Below, in pieces: positions 32,991-44,318 of a stretch of 64,000 nt of DNA. Location of the stretch: NCBI RefSeq assembly GCF_000715075.1, contig NC_134082.1, positions 58,925,466-58,989,465 of the forward strand, in the 5' to 3' direction. Source of the stretch: Nicotiana tabacum. Lineage: Eukaryota; Streptophyta; Magnoliopsida; Solanales; Solanaceae. How positions within the stretch are numbered: position 1 is the first letter of the stretch; each line of letters starts with the position of its first letter. The translations under genes and the position numbers were made by a program. Under the pieces are notes generated by a model. It was given only the letters and a program-made list of their open reading frames with translations, had not been told where the DNA came from and made no database searches.

Positions 32991-34320
32991 AAAAGCTGGA
33001 GCCCCTATTGCAGCCACTACCAGGGATTGGGGTCGGGGCCGAGGTAGAGGCAGAGCTTAGCCTAAAACACATATAGCATCACCCATTATGGAGCCTCAGA
33101 TTGATCTTGAGGAGTAGGTCCCAGTTCATATTGCACCTGTCTGACCCGCTCAGGTCCCAGAGGGATTCATTGTCACTCTCGTACTTCAGGACGCTCTACT
33201 CTGCTTTGTTGGACTCATGGAGAGTGTTGCTCAGACCGAAGTATTTCCTATGGCACCAACTGTCTCTAAGGCTGAGGAAGGAGCACCAACTCCCGCCATT
33301 CACACTTTGGAGCAGATGTCTCTCCTATATCACATCCCGTTGTTACTACACAGCCCGGGGAGACGCCCACAATGTCTTCTAAGAGATTGATAATGTTGGT
33401 TAAGTTCACCAAGCTCTTTCCATTTTACTTTAGTGGTGCACCTTCTGAAGACCCACATGATTATTTGAATCGTTGCCATGAGGTGTTGCACAACATGGTT
33501 ATTGTTGAGACCAATGAGGTCAACTTCACAGTGTTCCAGATGACCTATTTCGCCAAGAAATGGTGGCAGGATTATGTGAAGAGCAAACCAGCCAGTTCAC
33601 CTCCACTTACTTGGAATTGGTACTTGCAGCTATTTTTGGAGAAGTTCATTCCTTTCACTCTGAGAGAGGAGTACCGTAGGAAGTTCGAGCGCCTCTAGTA
33701 AGGTGGCGTGATTGTCACCCAGTATGAGACCAGATTTGTAGACCTAGCCCGTCATGCAGCTCTCTTGATTCTCACTGATAGAGAGAGGGTGAGGAGGTTT
33801 ATTGATGGTGTTACTTTCGGTATCAGGCTTCAGATGGACAAGGAGAGGGTGGATGATATTTCCTTCTAGATGAATCGTAGTCAGGGTAGAGAGACAGTGT
33901 TTGAGAAGAAGCCTCATCATTTTGGTGGTTTTACTGGTGCCTCATTTGGAGGTAGGGGTTCTTTTGGAAGGGGCCACCCTCTAGACCGATTCAGTTAGCT
34001 CTTCAGGTAGCCCATGGTGCTTTGGGGCAGTCGTGGTTCTTATGGGTCTCCTCTTGAGCAGCTAGAATTTAGTGCATCTTCAGATCTTATCAGCGCACCA
34101 CCGTTATAGAGTTACTACAACGGTTATCCAGGCCAGCAGGGTCAGTCTCGGCCACAACAGCCGAGAGAGTGTTTTAAGTGTGGAGGTATAGGTTACATCA
34201 GGAGGTAGGGGTCAGGCAGCTAGAGGTGGAGGTCAGGCCATTAGAAGTGGAGGCTAGCTACTTAGATGTCGTTCGATAGGCGGATGTCAAAGTGGTAGGG
34301 CCCAGCCCGTTGTTATGCAT
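32990..34320 (+). pseudogene. gag of element E, many stops
   Basis: The N-terminal part has a Gly/Arg-rich stretch (DWGRGRGRGRA, near 33025-33057). The conserved capsid domain is open at 33372-33698: FYFSGAPSEDPHDYLNRCHE, FAKKWWQDYVKSKPASSPPL and FIPFTLREEYRRKFERL. The zinc knuckle (CFKCGGIGYIRR near 34170-34204) has lost its His and last Cys. Stops at 33058, 33115, 33696, 33867, 33996, 34008 and 34107 are all TAG, mostly where relatives have CAG. Frame changes between 33145 and 33372. Confidence 0.88.
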
Positions 34321-34974
34321 TTCTAGCTAGACCTGAGGTAGAGTCATCTATCGCCATCATCACAGGTATTGTTCCGATTTTCCATAGGGATGCCTAAATT
34401 TTATTTGATCTAAGTTCTACTTATTCATACATGTCCTCCTACTTTGATTCATATCTAGTTATGCCTCATGATTCTTTGAGTGCTCGTGTCTATGTGTCCA
34501 TGCTTGTGGGAGATTCTATCATAGTAGATCATGTTTATCACACATGAGTAATTTCTATCAGGAGCCTTGAGGCTAGTGTAGATCTTCTACTTCTTGAAAT
34601 GGTGGACTTTGATGTTATCTTAGACATGATTTGTTGTCATTTATCACACTATTTTAGACTATCACGTCAAGACGGTGACTTTATCCATGTCAGGGTTGCT
34701 CCGATTAGAGTGGAGGGGGACTCCTGGCCATTCTATCAGCAGAGTTATTTGTTATGTGAAGGCTCGGCATATGGTCAAGAACGGATGTCTAGCATATTTA
34801 GCCTATACCCGTGATCCTAGTGCGGAGGTTCCTTCTATGGATTCAGTACCAGTTGTGCGCGAGTTTCCAAAGGTGTTTCATGCAGGTTTGTCGGGGATGC
34901 CACATGATAGAGATATCGACTTCTGTATTGACTAGGCTCCGAGCACTCAACCCATTTCTATTCCACAATACCGT
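34321..34974 (+). pseudogene. Protease region of element E pol
   Basis: The aspartic protease active-site region is recognisable at about 34404-34445 (FDLSSTYSYMSSYF). The family has D-P/S-G; here Asp is kept but the Gly is lost. Downstream MVDFDVILDM (34599-) is the second conserved block. After a frame change, YLAYTRDPSAEVPSMDSVPV (34780-) is the protease-RT linker. Protease normally cuts Gag-Pol in the particle; this copy is inactive. Confidence 0.8.
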
Positions 34975-35640
34975 ATGGCCGCAGTTGAGTTCAAGGAACT
35001 GAAAGAACAGTTGCATAATTTTCTTGATAATGGATTCATTAGACCCAGTGTCTCGCCCGGGGATGAACTAGTGTTATTCATGAAGAAGAAGGATGGTTCG
35101 ATGATGATGTGTATAGATTATCGACAGTTGAATAATGTCACTATCAAGAACAAGTTTCTGTTACCGAGAATTGATGACTTATTTGATCAGCTTCAGGGTT
35201 CCAAAGTGTTTTTAAAGATTGATTTGATATCTTTCTACCATCAATTGAAGATTAAGGCAGTGGATGTCCCTAATATAGCTTTTCAGACTCGGAATGATCA
35301 CTATGAGTTTTTAGTGATGTCATTTGACTTGAAAAATGCCATAGCGACATTTATGGATTTGATGAACCTGGTATTCAAGCCCTATTTAGATTCTTTTGTG
35401 ATTATCTTCATTGATGATATTTTGGTCTACTCCTGCAGTTGAAAGGAGCATGAGCAATATCTGCAGATCATACTTCAAACTCTGAGAGATAGTCAGTTAT
35501 TGCCAAGTTTTCAAAGTGTGAGTTGCCTTTTTGGGCCATGTTGTATCGTCTGAAGGTATTAAACTGGATCCTAAGAAAATTGAGGTAATCCATAGCTAGC
35601 CTAGACCTACTTCAGTTATAGATATTTAGAGTTTCCTAGG
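34975..35640 (+). pseudogene. Reverse transcriptase of element E
   Basis: A 155-codon open stretch (34975-35442) covers the fingers and palm: [47 protein letters not shown] (first catalytic Asp) and FIDDILVYS (catalytic Asp pair, usually YIDD). The stop at 35440 and later frame changes break the thumb (35443-35640, 'FGPCCIV' region). RT copies element RNA to cDNA. Confidence 0.93.
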
Positions 35641-35641
35641 T

Positions 35642-36160
35642 TTGGCGGGTTATTATCATAAGTTCATGGAGGGATTTTCATCCATCACAGCCCCATTAAC
35701 TAGATTAACCCAGAAAGGTGCTCCATTCATGTGGTCTCATGAGTATGAGTTGAGTTTTTACAAGCTCAAGACTGCTTTGATTACATCTCTAGTGTTGGTA
35801 TTGCCTATGCGTTCGGGGTCTTACATTGTGTATTGTAATGCGTCGCGTATTAGGCTTGGCATGATATTAATACAAGATGATAGGGTGATTGCCTACGCGT
35901 CTCGGAAGCTTAAGGTTCATGAGAAACACTACCTTATTCATGATCTAAAGTTGGTAGCTATTGTTCATGCATTGAATATTTGGAGGCATTACCTCTATGG
36001 CGTGTCGTGTGAGGTATTCACAGATCATCAGAGTCTACAACACTTGTTCAAGAAAAAGGATCTAAACTTGAGGTAGCGGAGGTGGTTAGAGCTATTAAAA
36101 GACTATGATATCACCATTTTGTACCATCCCAAGAAGGCCAATGTAGTGAACGATCCTTGA
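35642..36160 (+). pseudogene. RNase H of element E
   Basis: Starts with the RT-RNase H connection (MAGYYHKFMEGFSSITAPLT) and contains YCNASRIRLGMILIQ, in which the first catalytic Asp (usually YCDAS) is Asn, so activity is lost. EKHYLIHDLKLVAIVHALNI keeps the Glu-equivalent helix only in part, and EVFTDHQSLQHLF keeps the Asp. Stop TAG at 36074-36076; the C-terminus continues as RRWLELLKDYDITILYHP to about 36160. Confidence 0.92.
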
Positions 36161-37500
36161 ACAAAAAGGCTAAGAGTATGTGTAGCCTTGCATATATTCC
36201 TGTTGGTCAGAGACCGCTAGCATTGGATGTTCAGGCTTTGGCCAATCGGCTTGTGAGGTTAGATGTTTTGGAGTACATCCGAGTTTGTGCTTGCGTGGTT
36301 TCTCGGTTCTCTTTGTACTAGCGCATCAGAGAGCGTAAGTATGACGACCTCCATTTTCTTATTCTTAAGGATATAGTGCAGCACGATGATGGCAAGGAGG
36401 TTTCTATAAGATATGATCGGTTTTGCGGATGTAGGATCAGATTTGTATGACCAATGTGGATGGGCTTCGTGAGTTGATTCTTAAGGAGGTCTAGAGTTCT
36501 CGATATTCCATTCATCTGGGTGCCACCAAGATGTATCAGGATTTGAGACAACATTATTGGTAGAGAAGAATGAAGAAAGATATAGTAGAGTATACGACTT
36601 GGTGTTTGAATTGCTACCAAGTGAAGTATGAACAACAAAGGCCGGGAGATTTGCTTTAGAGACTTGAGATTCTTGAGTGGAAGTAGGAGCATATTACCCT
36701 GGATTTTATTGTTGAATTTGAAGAAATTTGACGTAGTGTGGATCATTGTAGATTGGTTCACCAAGTCTGTACATTTCATTCCGGTGGTGGTCACCTATTC
36801 TTTATATCAGCTGGCTCATATCTATATCCGGGAGATTGTGCGTTTTCACAATGTGTCGGTGTCCATAATCTCAGACCGAGGCACGCAGTTCACATTGAAT
36901 TTCTGGAGAGCCATGCAACGTGAGTTAGGCACACGAGTTGAGTTGACTACATCATTTCACCCCCAGACGGATAACCAGTCCGAGCGTACCATTCAGATCT
37001 TAGAGGATATGATACGCACTTGTGTTATGGATTGCAAGGGTTCGTGGGATCATTTTCTACTGCTTACTGAGTTTTCCTACAACAACAGCTACCAATCAAG
37101 TATTCAGATGGCTCCTTATGAGGCCTTATATGGTAGGCGGTATGGTTCTCTAGTTGGTTGGTTTGAGCCGAAAGAGGCTAGGTTGTTGGGTACTGATTTG
37201 GTTCGGGATGCCTTGAAGAAAGTCAAGTTGATTCAGGATCAGCTTCGTACAACCCAGTCTAGGAAGAAGATCTACACTGATCGAAAGGTTCAGGATGTAG
37301 CTTATATGGCGGGGGAGACAGTTTTTCTCAGAGTTTCACCCATGAAGGGTGTGATGAGGTTCGAAAAGAAGGGCAAGTTGAGCCCTAGGTATATTAGCCC
37401 TTTTGAAATTCTTGAAAGAGTTGGGGAGGTGGCCTATAGACTTGCATTTCCGCCCAGCTTAAAGGTAGTTCACCCGGTGTTCCATGTTTCCATACTCTAG
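36161..37500 (+). pseudogene. Integrase of element E (core intact in sequence)
   Basis: The zinc-binding N-terminus is traceable with stops at about 36510-36625 (HLGATKMYQDLRQHYW, then CLNCYQVKY: an H-H-C-C set). The core is open at 36628-37500: IIVDWFTKSVHFIPV (first Asp), ISDRGTQFTLNFW (second Asp) and FHPQTDNQSERTIQ (Glu), so the D-D-E triad is present. Then YNNSYQSSIQMAPYEALYGR and the C-terminal GKLSPRYISPFEI...HPVFHVSIL. Integrase acts in the nucleus on element cDNA. The gene as a whole is dead because of upstream stops. Confidence 0.95.
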
Positions 37501-37766
37501 AAGTATTATGGTGATCCGTCCCATGTATTAGATTTCAGCTCAGTCCAATTGGAAAAGGATTTGACTTATGAGGAGGAGCCGGTGGCTATTCTAGCCCAAC
37601 AGGTTCGAAAGTTGAGGTCTAACAAGTATCCTTCTTGTAGAGTGTATTGGAGAGGTTAACTGATCAAGGCAGCTATATGGGAGTCTGATCCAATATGCAT
37701 AGTAGATACCCTTACCTTTTCACTAGTCCAGATACTTTTCTATGTCCGTTCGAGGACGAACGTTTC
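37501..37766 (+). pseudogene. Chromodomain tail of element E integrase
   Basis: After TAG at 37498-37500 the same frame reads KYYGDPSHVLDFSSVQLEKD, VAILAQQVRKLRS and RVYWRG, then a stop and IKAAIWESDP. This is the C-terminal chromodomain that defines chromoviruses and is thought to steer integration to marked heterochromatin. Confidence 0.85.
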
Positions 37767-37782
37767 TTTTAGAGGTAGAGAA
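37767..37782 (+). promoter_or_regulatory. Polypurine tract of element E
   Basis: TTTTAGAGGTAGAGAA, directly before the 3' LTR start TGTGACGACCC. Confidence 0.85.
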
Positions 37783-40632
37783 TGTGACGACCCGATAGGT
37801 CATTTTGAGTACTAGCCCTTAATTTTGAGTTTTGCGACCTCCATTAGCTCTATTTGTTGTTTCTTGATTAACGTGCATGGTCCGTGTCACTTTTTGAAAA
37901 TGTTTTACGTAAAAATTTGAAGAAAATGTGATTTTTTATTTTACAAATACCTTGAGTTGACCACAATCAATATTTTTGTGTAAAAAACCCCGGATCGATA
38001 TTTTGACGATTCTCATAGATATGTATTGTAATTTTGTACTTGGGCATATATCCGAAATTAAAATCAGAGGTCCCTAGGTTGATTTGGCTCATTTTGCCGA
38101 AAGCTAGAAACTTGAAAGTTTGGAAATTTCCTAGGTTTGACCGTAGGATTAATTCTTGGTGATCGGGTTCGGATTTTAATTTTGGGACTTGGTCTAGGTC
38201 TGTTTTGCTATTTAAATTTTCTACAAAATTTGGTGCAATTCGGAGTTGATTTAATATGATTCGGACGTTTAGTTATGATTCTAGTTGTTCTTGAGTTTTC
38301 CTTTGAAATTTCATTTGTTTTGAGGGTTGATTTGTAGTTTTAAATGTTATTTTGATGATTTAATCGCGCGAGCGAGTTTATATAATGTTAATACTTGTGT
38401 GCATATTTGGTTTGGAGTCTGAGGGGCTCGAAGTGAGTTTTGGATGCGTTTCGGATGAGTTTGCATGGTTTGTAGTCTGCTAGTTTTTGGTGTTTGCATT
38501 TGTGAGGTATGGCTCATAATTGCGAGCCTCGCTTTTACGGACAAAAGTTTGCATTTACGAGCTAGGTTTGGGATTGGGTTACCTCGCATTTATGAGGAAA
38601 TAATTCGCATTTACGAACTGTCTCGGATTGCTTTTGCGAGCATTTGCGATGCCTAGAAAAAATAGAACACCAATACAATTGTGAAGAATTTGGCCGCATT
38701 TGCCAAGATAGGTTTTTTGTATTTGTGATCAATTTTGTCGCATTTGTGACATATGGGCTTCTGATGCACAGTTCGCATTTATGATATGTGCTTCGCATTT
38801 GCGTTGGTCGCAATTGCGAACAAGACATCGCAATTGCGAAATCTGAAGCTAGGTAAAAGAGGGAAAAATTGGTAAGAGGCAATTTTTCAAGAGACTTTTC
38901 TTCCCAAAATCATTGGTAAGCAACTCTAATCTAGTTTCTTTGAATTTCCTATTACTTTTCATAAGATTTCAACATGAAATTTAGGATTTCTATGGTAGAA
39001 ATTAGGGACTTGGGTAGAAGTTGGGAATTTTGTAAAATTGAGGTTTAGACCTCAATTTGAGGTCGGATTTCAAAACAAATCACATAATCAGGATCGGGGG
39101 TGAATGTGTAATCGAGTTTTGGTCCGAACCTCGAGTTTTGACCAAGCTGGTTAGGGGTTGACTTTTGTTGACTTTTTAAAAAATGATCAAATTTGAACCT
39201 CTTTCATTAATGGGTTGTTCCTAAAGTTTATTGTGAATCGTTTGATCGATAATTTGCTAGATTTGGTTGGTTTAGAGGCTTGTTCAAAAGGCAAGGTCGT
39301 GGTTGATACCTTGACTTGAGGAAATTAGGATTTGTTGCATCGTTTGTTATGTGGATTATATGGGGAAACGACATATATGTGAGTTGACGGGTGTATATAC
39401 GTTGTCATGGGATTTAGCATGCGAAAGTTGGATATCTATTTCTATGTTTTCGTTTATTTCATGATATCTCTTATTTTATGCTCTAATTGTTATATGTCTT
39501 TACTTGACTTCTATGCTATATTTGTTACTTGGCGTTTAATTGTTGCGTTGCCTTACTTTGTTCATTTCCCACATTATTTCTTCTTATTTACTACATGTTT
39601 CTATCTGTCTTAATTGCATATCTTAATTACCATATGTTTTACATGTCTCTATTGTTTATGTAGTATTTTTTGCATTCTATAATGTTGTCTCACTTGCGTG
39701 GGCTGTTGAACTATTATGTACCGATGAATTGGAAAGGTTTCAGATTTCGCAATGTTAGAGATTTTTCAATTATTCCATGGTTCTTTACTATCTTGTATAT
39801 TTACCTTCTTGATGTAGATATTTTGTAAATATTGTTGTTGAATTGTTTATGTTGATGATTGAGATTGTTTGGGGAGCGGGTTGCTCACCGCAATTGAAAT
39901 TGAAAGGTAATGAAATGAAATGAAGGAATAAGGACGGATTATGATATGAACAGACAATGATATGGCGGGATCGGGTTGCGCACCACAACAGATTTGATAT
40001 GTTGTAATTATTTGTGCTTGTTGAGATATCCTCGGTACTGTGATATGAGACCTGAGTCTTTGTTATTCTGGGTTCTCTAGTAGTTGAAATTTCGGATCCG
40101 TTATCCTGAGTTAATTGCTTTATTTCTATTCCCGTTTTGTTGTTATTATTATTCTTTCGTACATGTTATTTGTAATTGACTTGCCATAGCCTCATCACTA
40201 CTTTGTGAAGTTAGGCTCGGAACTTACAGAGTACATTGAGTCACTTGTACTTATATTACACTTTGTACTTCTTGTGAAGATACCATGTGGGTTCCAGCTG
40301 CGCGTAGCGAGACTACTCGGATTCAGCTACTATTTGGAGACTTGAGGTCTAGCTGTGCGGCGTCCGTAGCCCTGAAGGCCTCTTCCATTCGTTCAGACTT
40401 TATTTGTAGCACTCCAGATGCTCATGTATTCGTGACTCCACATTCTGGGATGTGTTTAGATTATGTTATATAGCATTATATTACTCTATTTTAGACTATT
40501 AAGGTTATTATTGCCAATGTTTTGATTTGAATTGTTAAAATTTGTTAAGTAATTTAGCTAACGTTAGCTTGCCTAGCAAGTAAAATGTTATGATCCATCA
40601 CGATCCCGACGGTGGGATTCCGAGTCGTGAGA
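37783..40632 (+). repeat. 3' LTR of element E (2,850 bp)
   Basis: Begins TGTGACGACCCGATAGG and ends near GAGTCGTGAGA, where the expected terminal ...TGACA has one C-to-G change. The following ATACA matches the left TSD, which fixes the boundary. At about 38495-38845 it has a cluster of CGCATTTGCGAG and CGCAATTGCGAA palindromes. Short frames (39407-39613, 40285-40473) are not genes. Confidence 0.9.
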
Positions 40633-40637
40633 ATACA
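40633..40637 (+). repeat. Target-site duplication, right (element E)
   Basis: ATACA, identical to 30371-30375. Confidence 0.8.
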
Positions 40638-40775
40638 TTATATAGTTGTATCGCACTAGGACTAAAGAAATATTTGGAGCACAAGTTACACATTTTGGTT
40701 TATAGATTTAAAAACCTGACACCATTGGTTTGATTTTGTAATTGAAAAATCCGAACCAACCCAACCTATGTACAC
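40638..40775 (+). other. Short flank with fold-back (between E and G)
   Basis: GGTTTGATTTT (about 40727) and AAAAATCCGAACC (about 40744) form an imperfect fold-back. Phrases like this are common in small plant fold-back repeats, but 140 bases are too few to classify. Confidence 0.35.
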
Positions 40776-42180
40776 TGATAAGTGGAGATTTTGACTGCTT
40801 ATTAGCGCCTTTTAGCTTTTGTTTTAGCCTAAAAGCATTGAATTGTATCCCCAAAACTGATGAAATTGTGCAAAATTGTAGGAATGATGGAAGTTGATCT
40901 CCCGAGAGGAAATCCGACTAAAAAGGAATAATCCGAGGCACAAGAAAATAAAAGGCACAAAAGCTTAAAAAGTGCGGTCCGCAGAAGAACTTGCGGACCA
41001 GAGAAATCCTTTTGTGGCCGCAAACCAAGAAGAAGAATCTAGCAGACATTTGTGCAAAGTGCGGACCACACAAGAACTGTGCGGCCGCAGAAGAATGCCT
41101 TGCAGTCGTAGTCATAATTGTGCGGACCGTAGAAGAATTGCCTCGCGGCCGCAGTTCAGAAATGTGCGGCCGCAGACCCCTAGTTCCTGACAGATGTACT
41201 CTGTAGACCGCACAAGGAATTGTGTGCTCACAAAACCTCCCGAGGGGTATTTTTTTTCGCGATTTTCAATCTTGTATAAATAGACGAGTTTAAAAAAATT
41301 AGGTCAAGTTTGAACATCTGAAAGTCCTGTAGCCATTTCTCTTTGCCATTTTAGGAAGTTTTAGCTTATTTTGGTGTATTAACATTGGATTTCTTTATTT
41401 TAATCTTAAAATATGAGTTTTATTAGCTTTTCTTCTTTGTTTTCTTCAATACCCACTATGAGTAGCTAGATTTTTACTAGGGTTATGACCCAACCCTAGT
41501 GTGTAAACCTTATGGGTGATTAATTTTATGCTTGTTTATGATTGGGTGTTTATTATTTAGCTTAGTTCATGCTTCAATTGTAGAATGGATGGTTGCAAAT
41601 ATTGATTCATGCCTATTTAACTTAGTCTCTACTTGATAAAGAGGGACCTAGTCTAGGATAACTTAGCTAACAAGGAATTGGGTCAATTGAGAGATTGATT
41701 AACCCAATTAAAGAGTTCAACCTAGAGATAGTAACAACCCGACTTGAGCTCTTATCAACTGTTTTGGTTGATACCCATTTGGTCTTGAGAATGCCAAATT
41801 GCGCAAATTCACTCTCTGATCTAGAGATATTGAGTGGGCTATAATACACCCCAATGAAAAAAATGAGTATAAAATTCTTTATCCCATTAGGCAAATACCT
41901 AGGTCATGGTCACAGCTCTAGACTTTTTATATATTTGAAAAAAACCTCAAAAACAATTATCTCTAGTCTTCTATCTTTATTGTATAATCCTAAGATTAAC
42001 ATTAGAAATAGAAACAAAAACCTCTTTGTGGAAGTGTAATCAAGATACTTCACTTGCTCATTCCGAATATATACTACTAGCTCCTATCTTAGCTCCCTAC
42101 GGATTCGACTCCAACTCTTAGTTGGGTTTTATTATTGCATGCGACCGGGTCATATCTCTTTTGAGGTGTGCATTTGGACA
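40776..42180 (+). repeat. Athila-like LTR (element G), right end approximate
   Basis: Starts TGATAAGTGGAGATTTTGAC, as in Solanaceae Athila-type LTRs I recognise, and ends in a 'ctcttagttgggttttatta' / 'gcgaccgggtcat' region typical of their 3' end. Between 40972 and 41230 it has a dense cluster of GCGGCCGCAGA and GCGGACCGCA words. No clear PBS follows, so the end is uncertain. Confidence 0.65.
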
Positions 42181-42432
42181 TTTGGTTTATGAGTTGCAGC
42201 CGCAAGGAAGAATATGCGGACCGCAATCCATATATACAGCCATAAGAGAGAATTGTGCGGTCTGGAAGGCCCAATCTGCAGCCGCAAGGAAAAATGTATG
42301 GAGGGCAGATCCTTATCCTGCAAGCATGTTTCAACTGTGTTCCTTAGTGTATTTTCCAGTGTGTCTTTACATATCTCTCTGTATGTTTGAACTCGAATTA
42401 CAACTAATAATTACCTTTAATTGATACAAAAA
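42181..42432 (+). other. Region between G LTR and ORF
   Basis: Non-coding. It again carries GCGGACCGCA and GCAGCCGCAAGG words near 42198-42290, so part of it may be further LTR-like sequence. It ends with an A-rich stretch before the ATG. Confidence 0.4.
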
Positions 42433-43728
42433 ATGGTTCAATCTAGATGCAAAGGTGATACTTCAAAATGGAGGGGTGAACCTTCTAGGGGTCAAGGCAA
42501 AAGTGCTTTACCCCTCGGCCTACAAAAGATAATTACAAAGAAAGATACAACCGGAAGAGGGAGAGGTGTAGATCTCTCCGAGTTAAGCTCTTATGTCCCG
42601 TCTAGGGATGCATCAGAAGGTAATTCAGCCTCAATTTAAGAGCAACCGGTTGTCCAGTCAAAGCCTCCAGGGAGATATCAACTCAGGGACGAGTCCTCCA
42701 TATCTCATAGCACTTCCGAGGGTTCGAAAAGCGATAGTAAGGCTTTCGAGCTATCCACTGCACTTGTCCCTAAGGCACCAGATACAACAGTTCAGAACGC
42801 TCCCAATGATGCTAGAGGGGGAGATGTCATAGTTGACAACCTTGAAAGGTCAAAGAAGAAAGAGGTCTGGGAGGACCGGTTTATTAGTTTGGTTTCCTTC
42901 ACCAGCTTCCACACTTGGTGGCCAGTGAGGTCGCTCACTCTTGAACGATAGTTTCAGTTGAAAGATCTGGAGAGGTATAACCCTGCAGTATTGATACAAT
43001 TTAGAGAATGCAAAGGGTGGATGTGGTTTACCTAGAGCATGGTGGATGCTAAGGAGTACCTTGTTCGGGAATTCTATGCCAATGTGTCGTATATCAAAAA
43101 GGGGACAAGGGTGACAAAAGTGAGAAACCTCAAAGTGCGATTTGCTCAGCACACATTGAACACATACTTGGAATTTGATGATGTCGAGCCCACAGAGTAC
43201 TTAGAGAAGTGTGCACTTGTGGATGTAACTCGTCCTTGGTTAGCAGACATTCCAGCTACACCAGGACCACTACCACCAAGGATCACAGCAAGGGTTCCTA
43301 TCCAGATGAGCACTTTGAGTTTTGATGAAAAAGGGTGGCAAACCTTTGTTTGCAGCAGACTAGACGCGAGCCAGAATGAGACATATCTTTTGATTCTTCG
43401 GGCAGTTCTAGTTGCTTCTATCATGGTCGGGTACCCTATCAATGTGGGTGTCGTGATGTCGGCCAACATCTTAGTAATCGCTAGGCAATATAAATATCTC
43501 TACTTGTATCCGAATACCATTACAGAGTATCTTACGGATGCATAGGTAGAGCCGAGGGATTATGACATAAAGGTGCTGCCGAAGAAGCCTTTCTCATGGT
43601 ACTCACTTATGGATACGAACAACCCAAAGAGAAAAAGTCAGTCCTCTACCACCACAGGCCAGTCTGATGAGCTAGTTGTGGTAGTTACGGAGGCAACTGA
43701 TGTTCAATCCACTTCGGTCGAGCCTTCC
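42433..43728 (+). pseudogene. 'Putative plant transposon protein' ORF (element G), truncated by F
   Basis: One frame starts MVQSRCKGDTSKWRGEPSRG (basic, Gly-rich). A Ser-rich linker follows, then the conserved core SMVDAKEYLVREFYANVSYI (43036-), CALVDVTRPWLADIP and LILRAVLVASIMVGYPINVG (43399-). This matches the 'putative plant transposon protein' domain (Transposase_32-like, PF20167, from memory). Stops: TAA 42637; TAG 42949, 43033 and 43543. The frame continues to 43728, where F's LTR begins. Function of the family is unknown. It is often seen near Athila-like repeats. Confidence 0.7.
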
Positions 43729-44218
43729 TATCACGCCCCAAAAACTGAAGAGCGCGACTGGCGCTCAACCGAGTAAACCCGACTGAGCAAGCCTGCTAGG
43801 TTTCATTCTACCTAAACTAATTCATGAATAAAGATGAGGTGAACTCCATTAATCATACTTTGTAAATATTTCATTAACAACCTCCATTTTATTTCCATTA
43901 GCAGTTTCAACCATAATGTCCAAACTATGACAATTGTTTTAATAGATATGAAGTAAAACATATTTGCCAAATACCAATATTTCTAATTTAATTTCCAATA
44001 TCAAACACCATCCACAACCTGTCTACGGAGCCTCTAAATACAATTGAAGAGTAATATGAAAATGCAGGCAACAAGGCTCCGACTATACCTCAAAATACAA
44101 AGTACATGACAAACAACAGTACAGGATCCCGAAATGAAGTGGGGCTCACTAAGTCAGCTGAAAGGAAGATGCGTCACTAGCTGTGACCAACACTGCCTGC
44201 TATGAAACCACCTACATC
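43729..44218 (-). repeat. Element F LTR, left piece (3' end of LTR on - strand)
   Basis: Begins TATCACGCCCC (an LTR end TG...CA read on the - strand, with one G-to-A change) directly after the truncated G ORF. 'gactggcgctcaaccgagt' is typical of a Solanaceae gypsy LTR end. It is interrupted at 44218 by D and resumes at 61663. Confidence 0.6.
44214..44218 (+). repeat. Target-site duplication, left (element D)
   Basis: ACATC before TGTCACACC. Identical to 61658-61662. Confidence 0.92.
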
Positions 44219-44307
44219 TGTCACACCTCCTTTTTCCGCGCCCGCGAGGGTGCAAGGGAGTTTTCTCCAATTAAAGGACAGTCGAAACGGGATTTGTTTG
44301 TTTGTTT

Positions 44308-44318
44308 CAGAGTCGCCA
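44308..44318 (-). promoter_or_regulatory. PBS-like sequence in U5 (D 3' LTR)
   Basis: TGGCGACTCTG on the - strand, identical to the first 11 bases of D's own PBS (57159-57149). Paired copy in the 5' LTR at 57253-57263. Confidence 0.75.

Larger units (their letters stand above)
30376..40632 (+). mobile_element. Element E: decayed Tekay/Del-type chromovirus
   Basis: Two LTRs starting TGTGACGACCC, flanked by ATACA on both sides. Gag, protease, RT, RNase H, integrase and a chromodomain can be traced in order on the + strand, spread over three frames with many stops. The chromodomain after integrase and the LTR style put it among Tekay/Del chromoviruses. The PBS (expected tRNA-iMet type) and the end of the 5' LTR are missing, so this copy cannot replicate. 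Confidence 0.93.

Noticed and set aside
36318..36794. 158-codon - strand frame in E
   Set aside because: Antisense to the integrase, which is clearly identified on the + strand.
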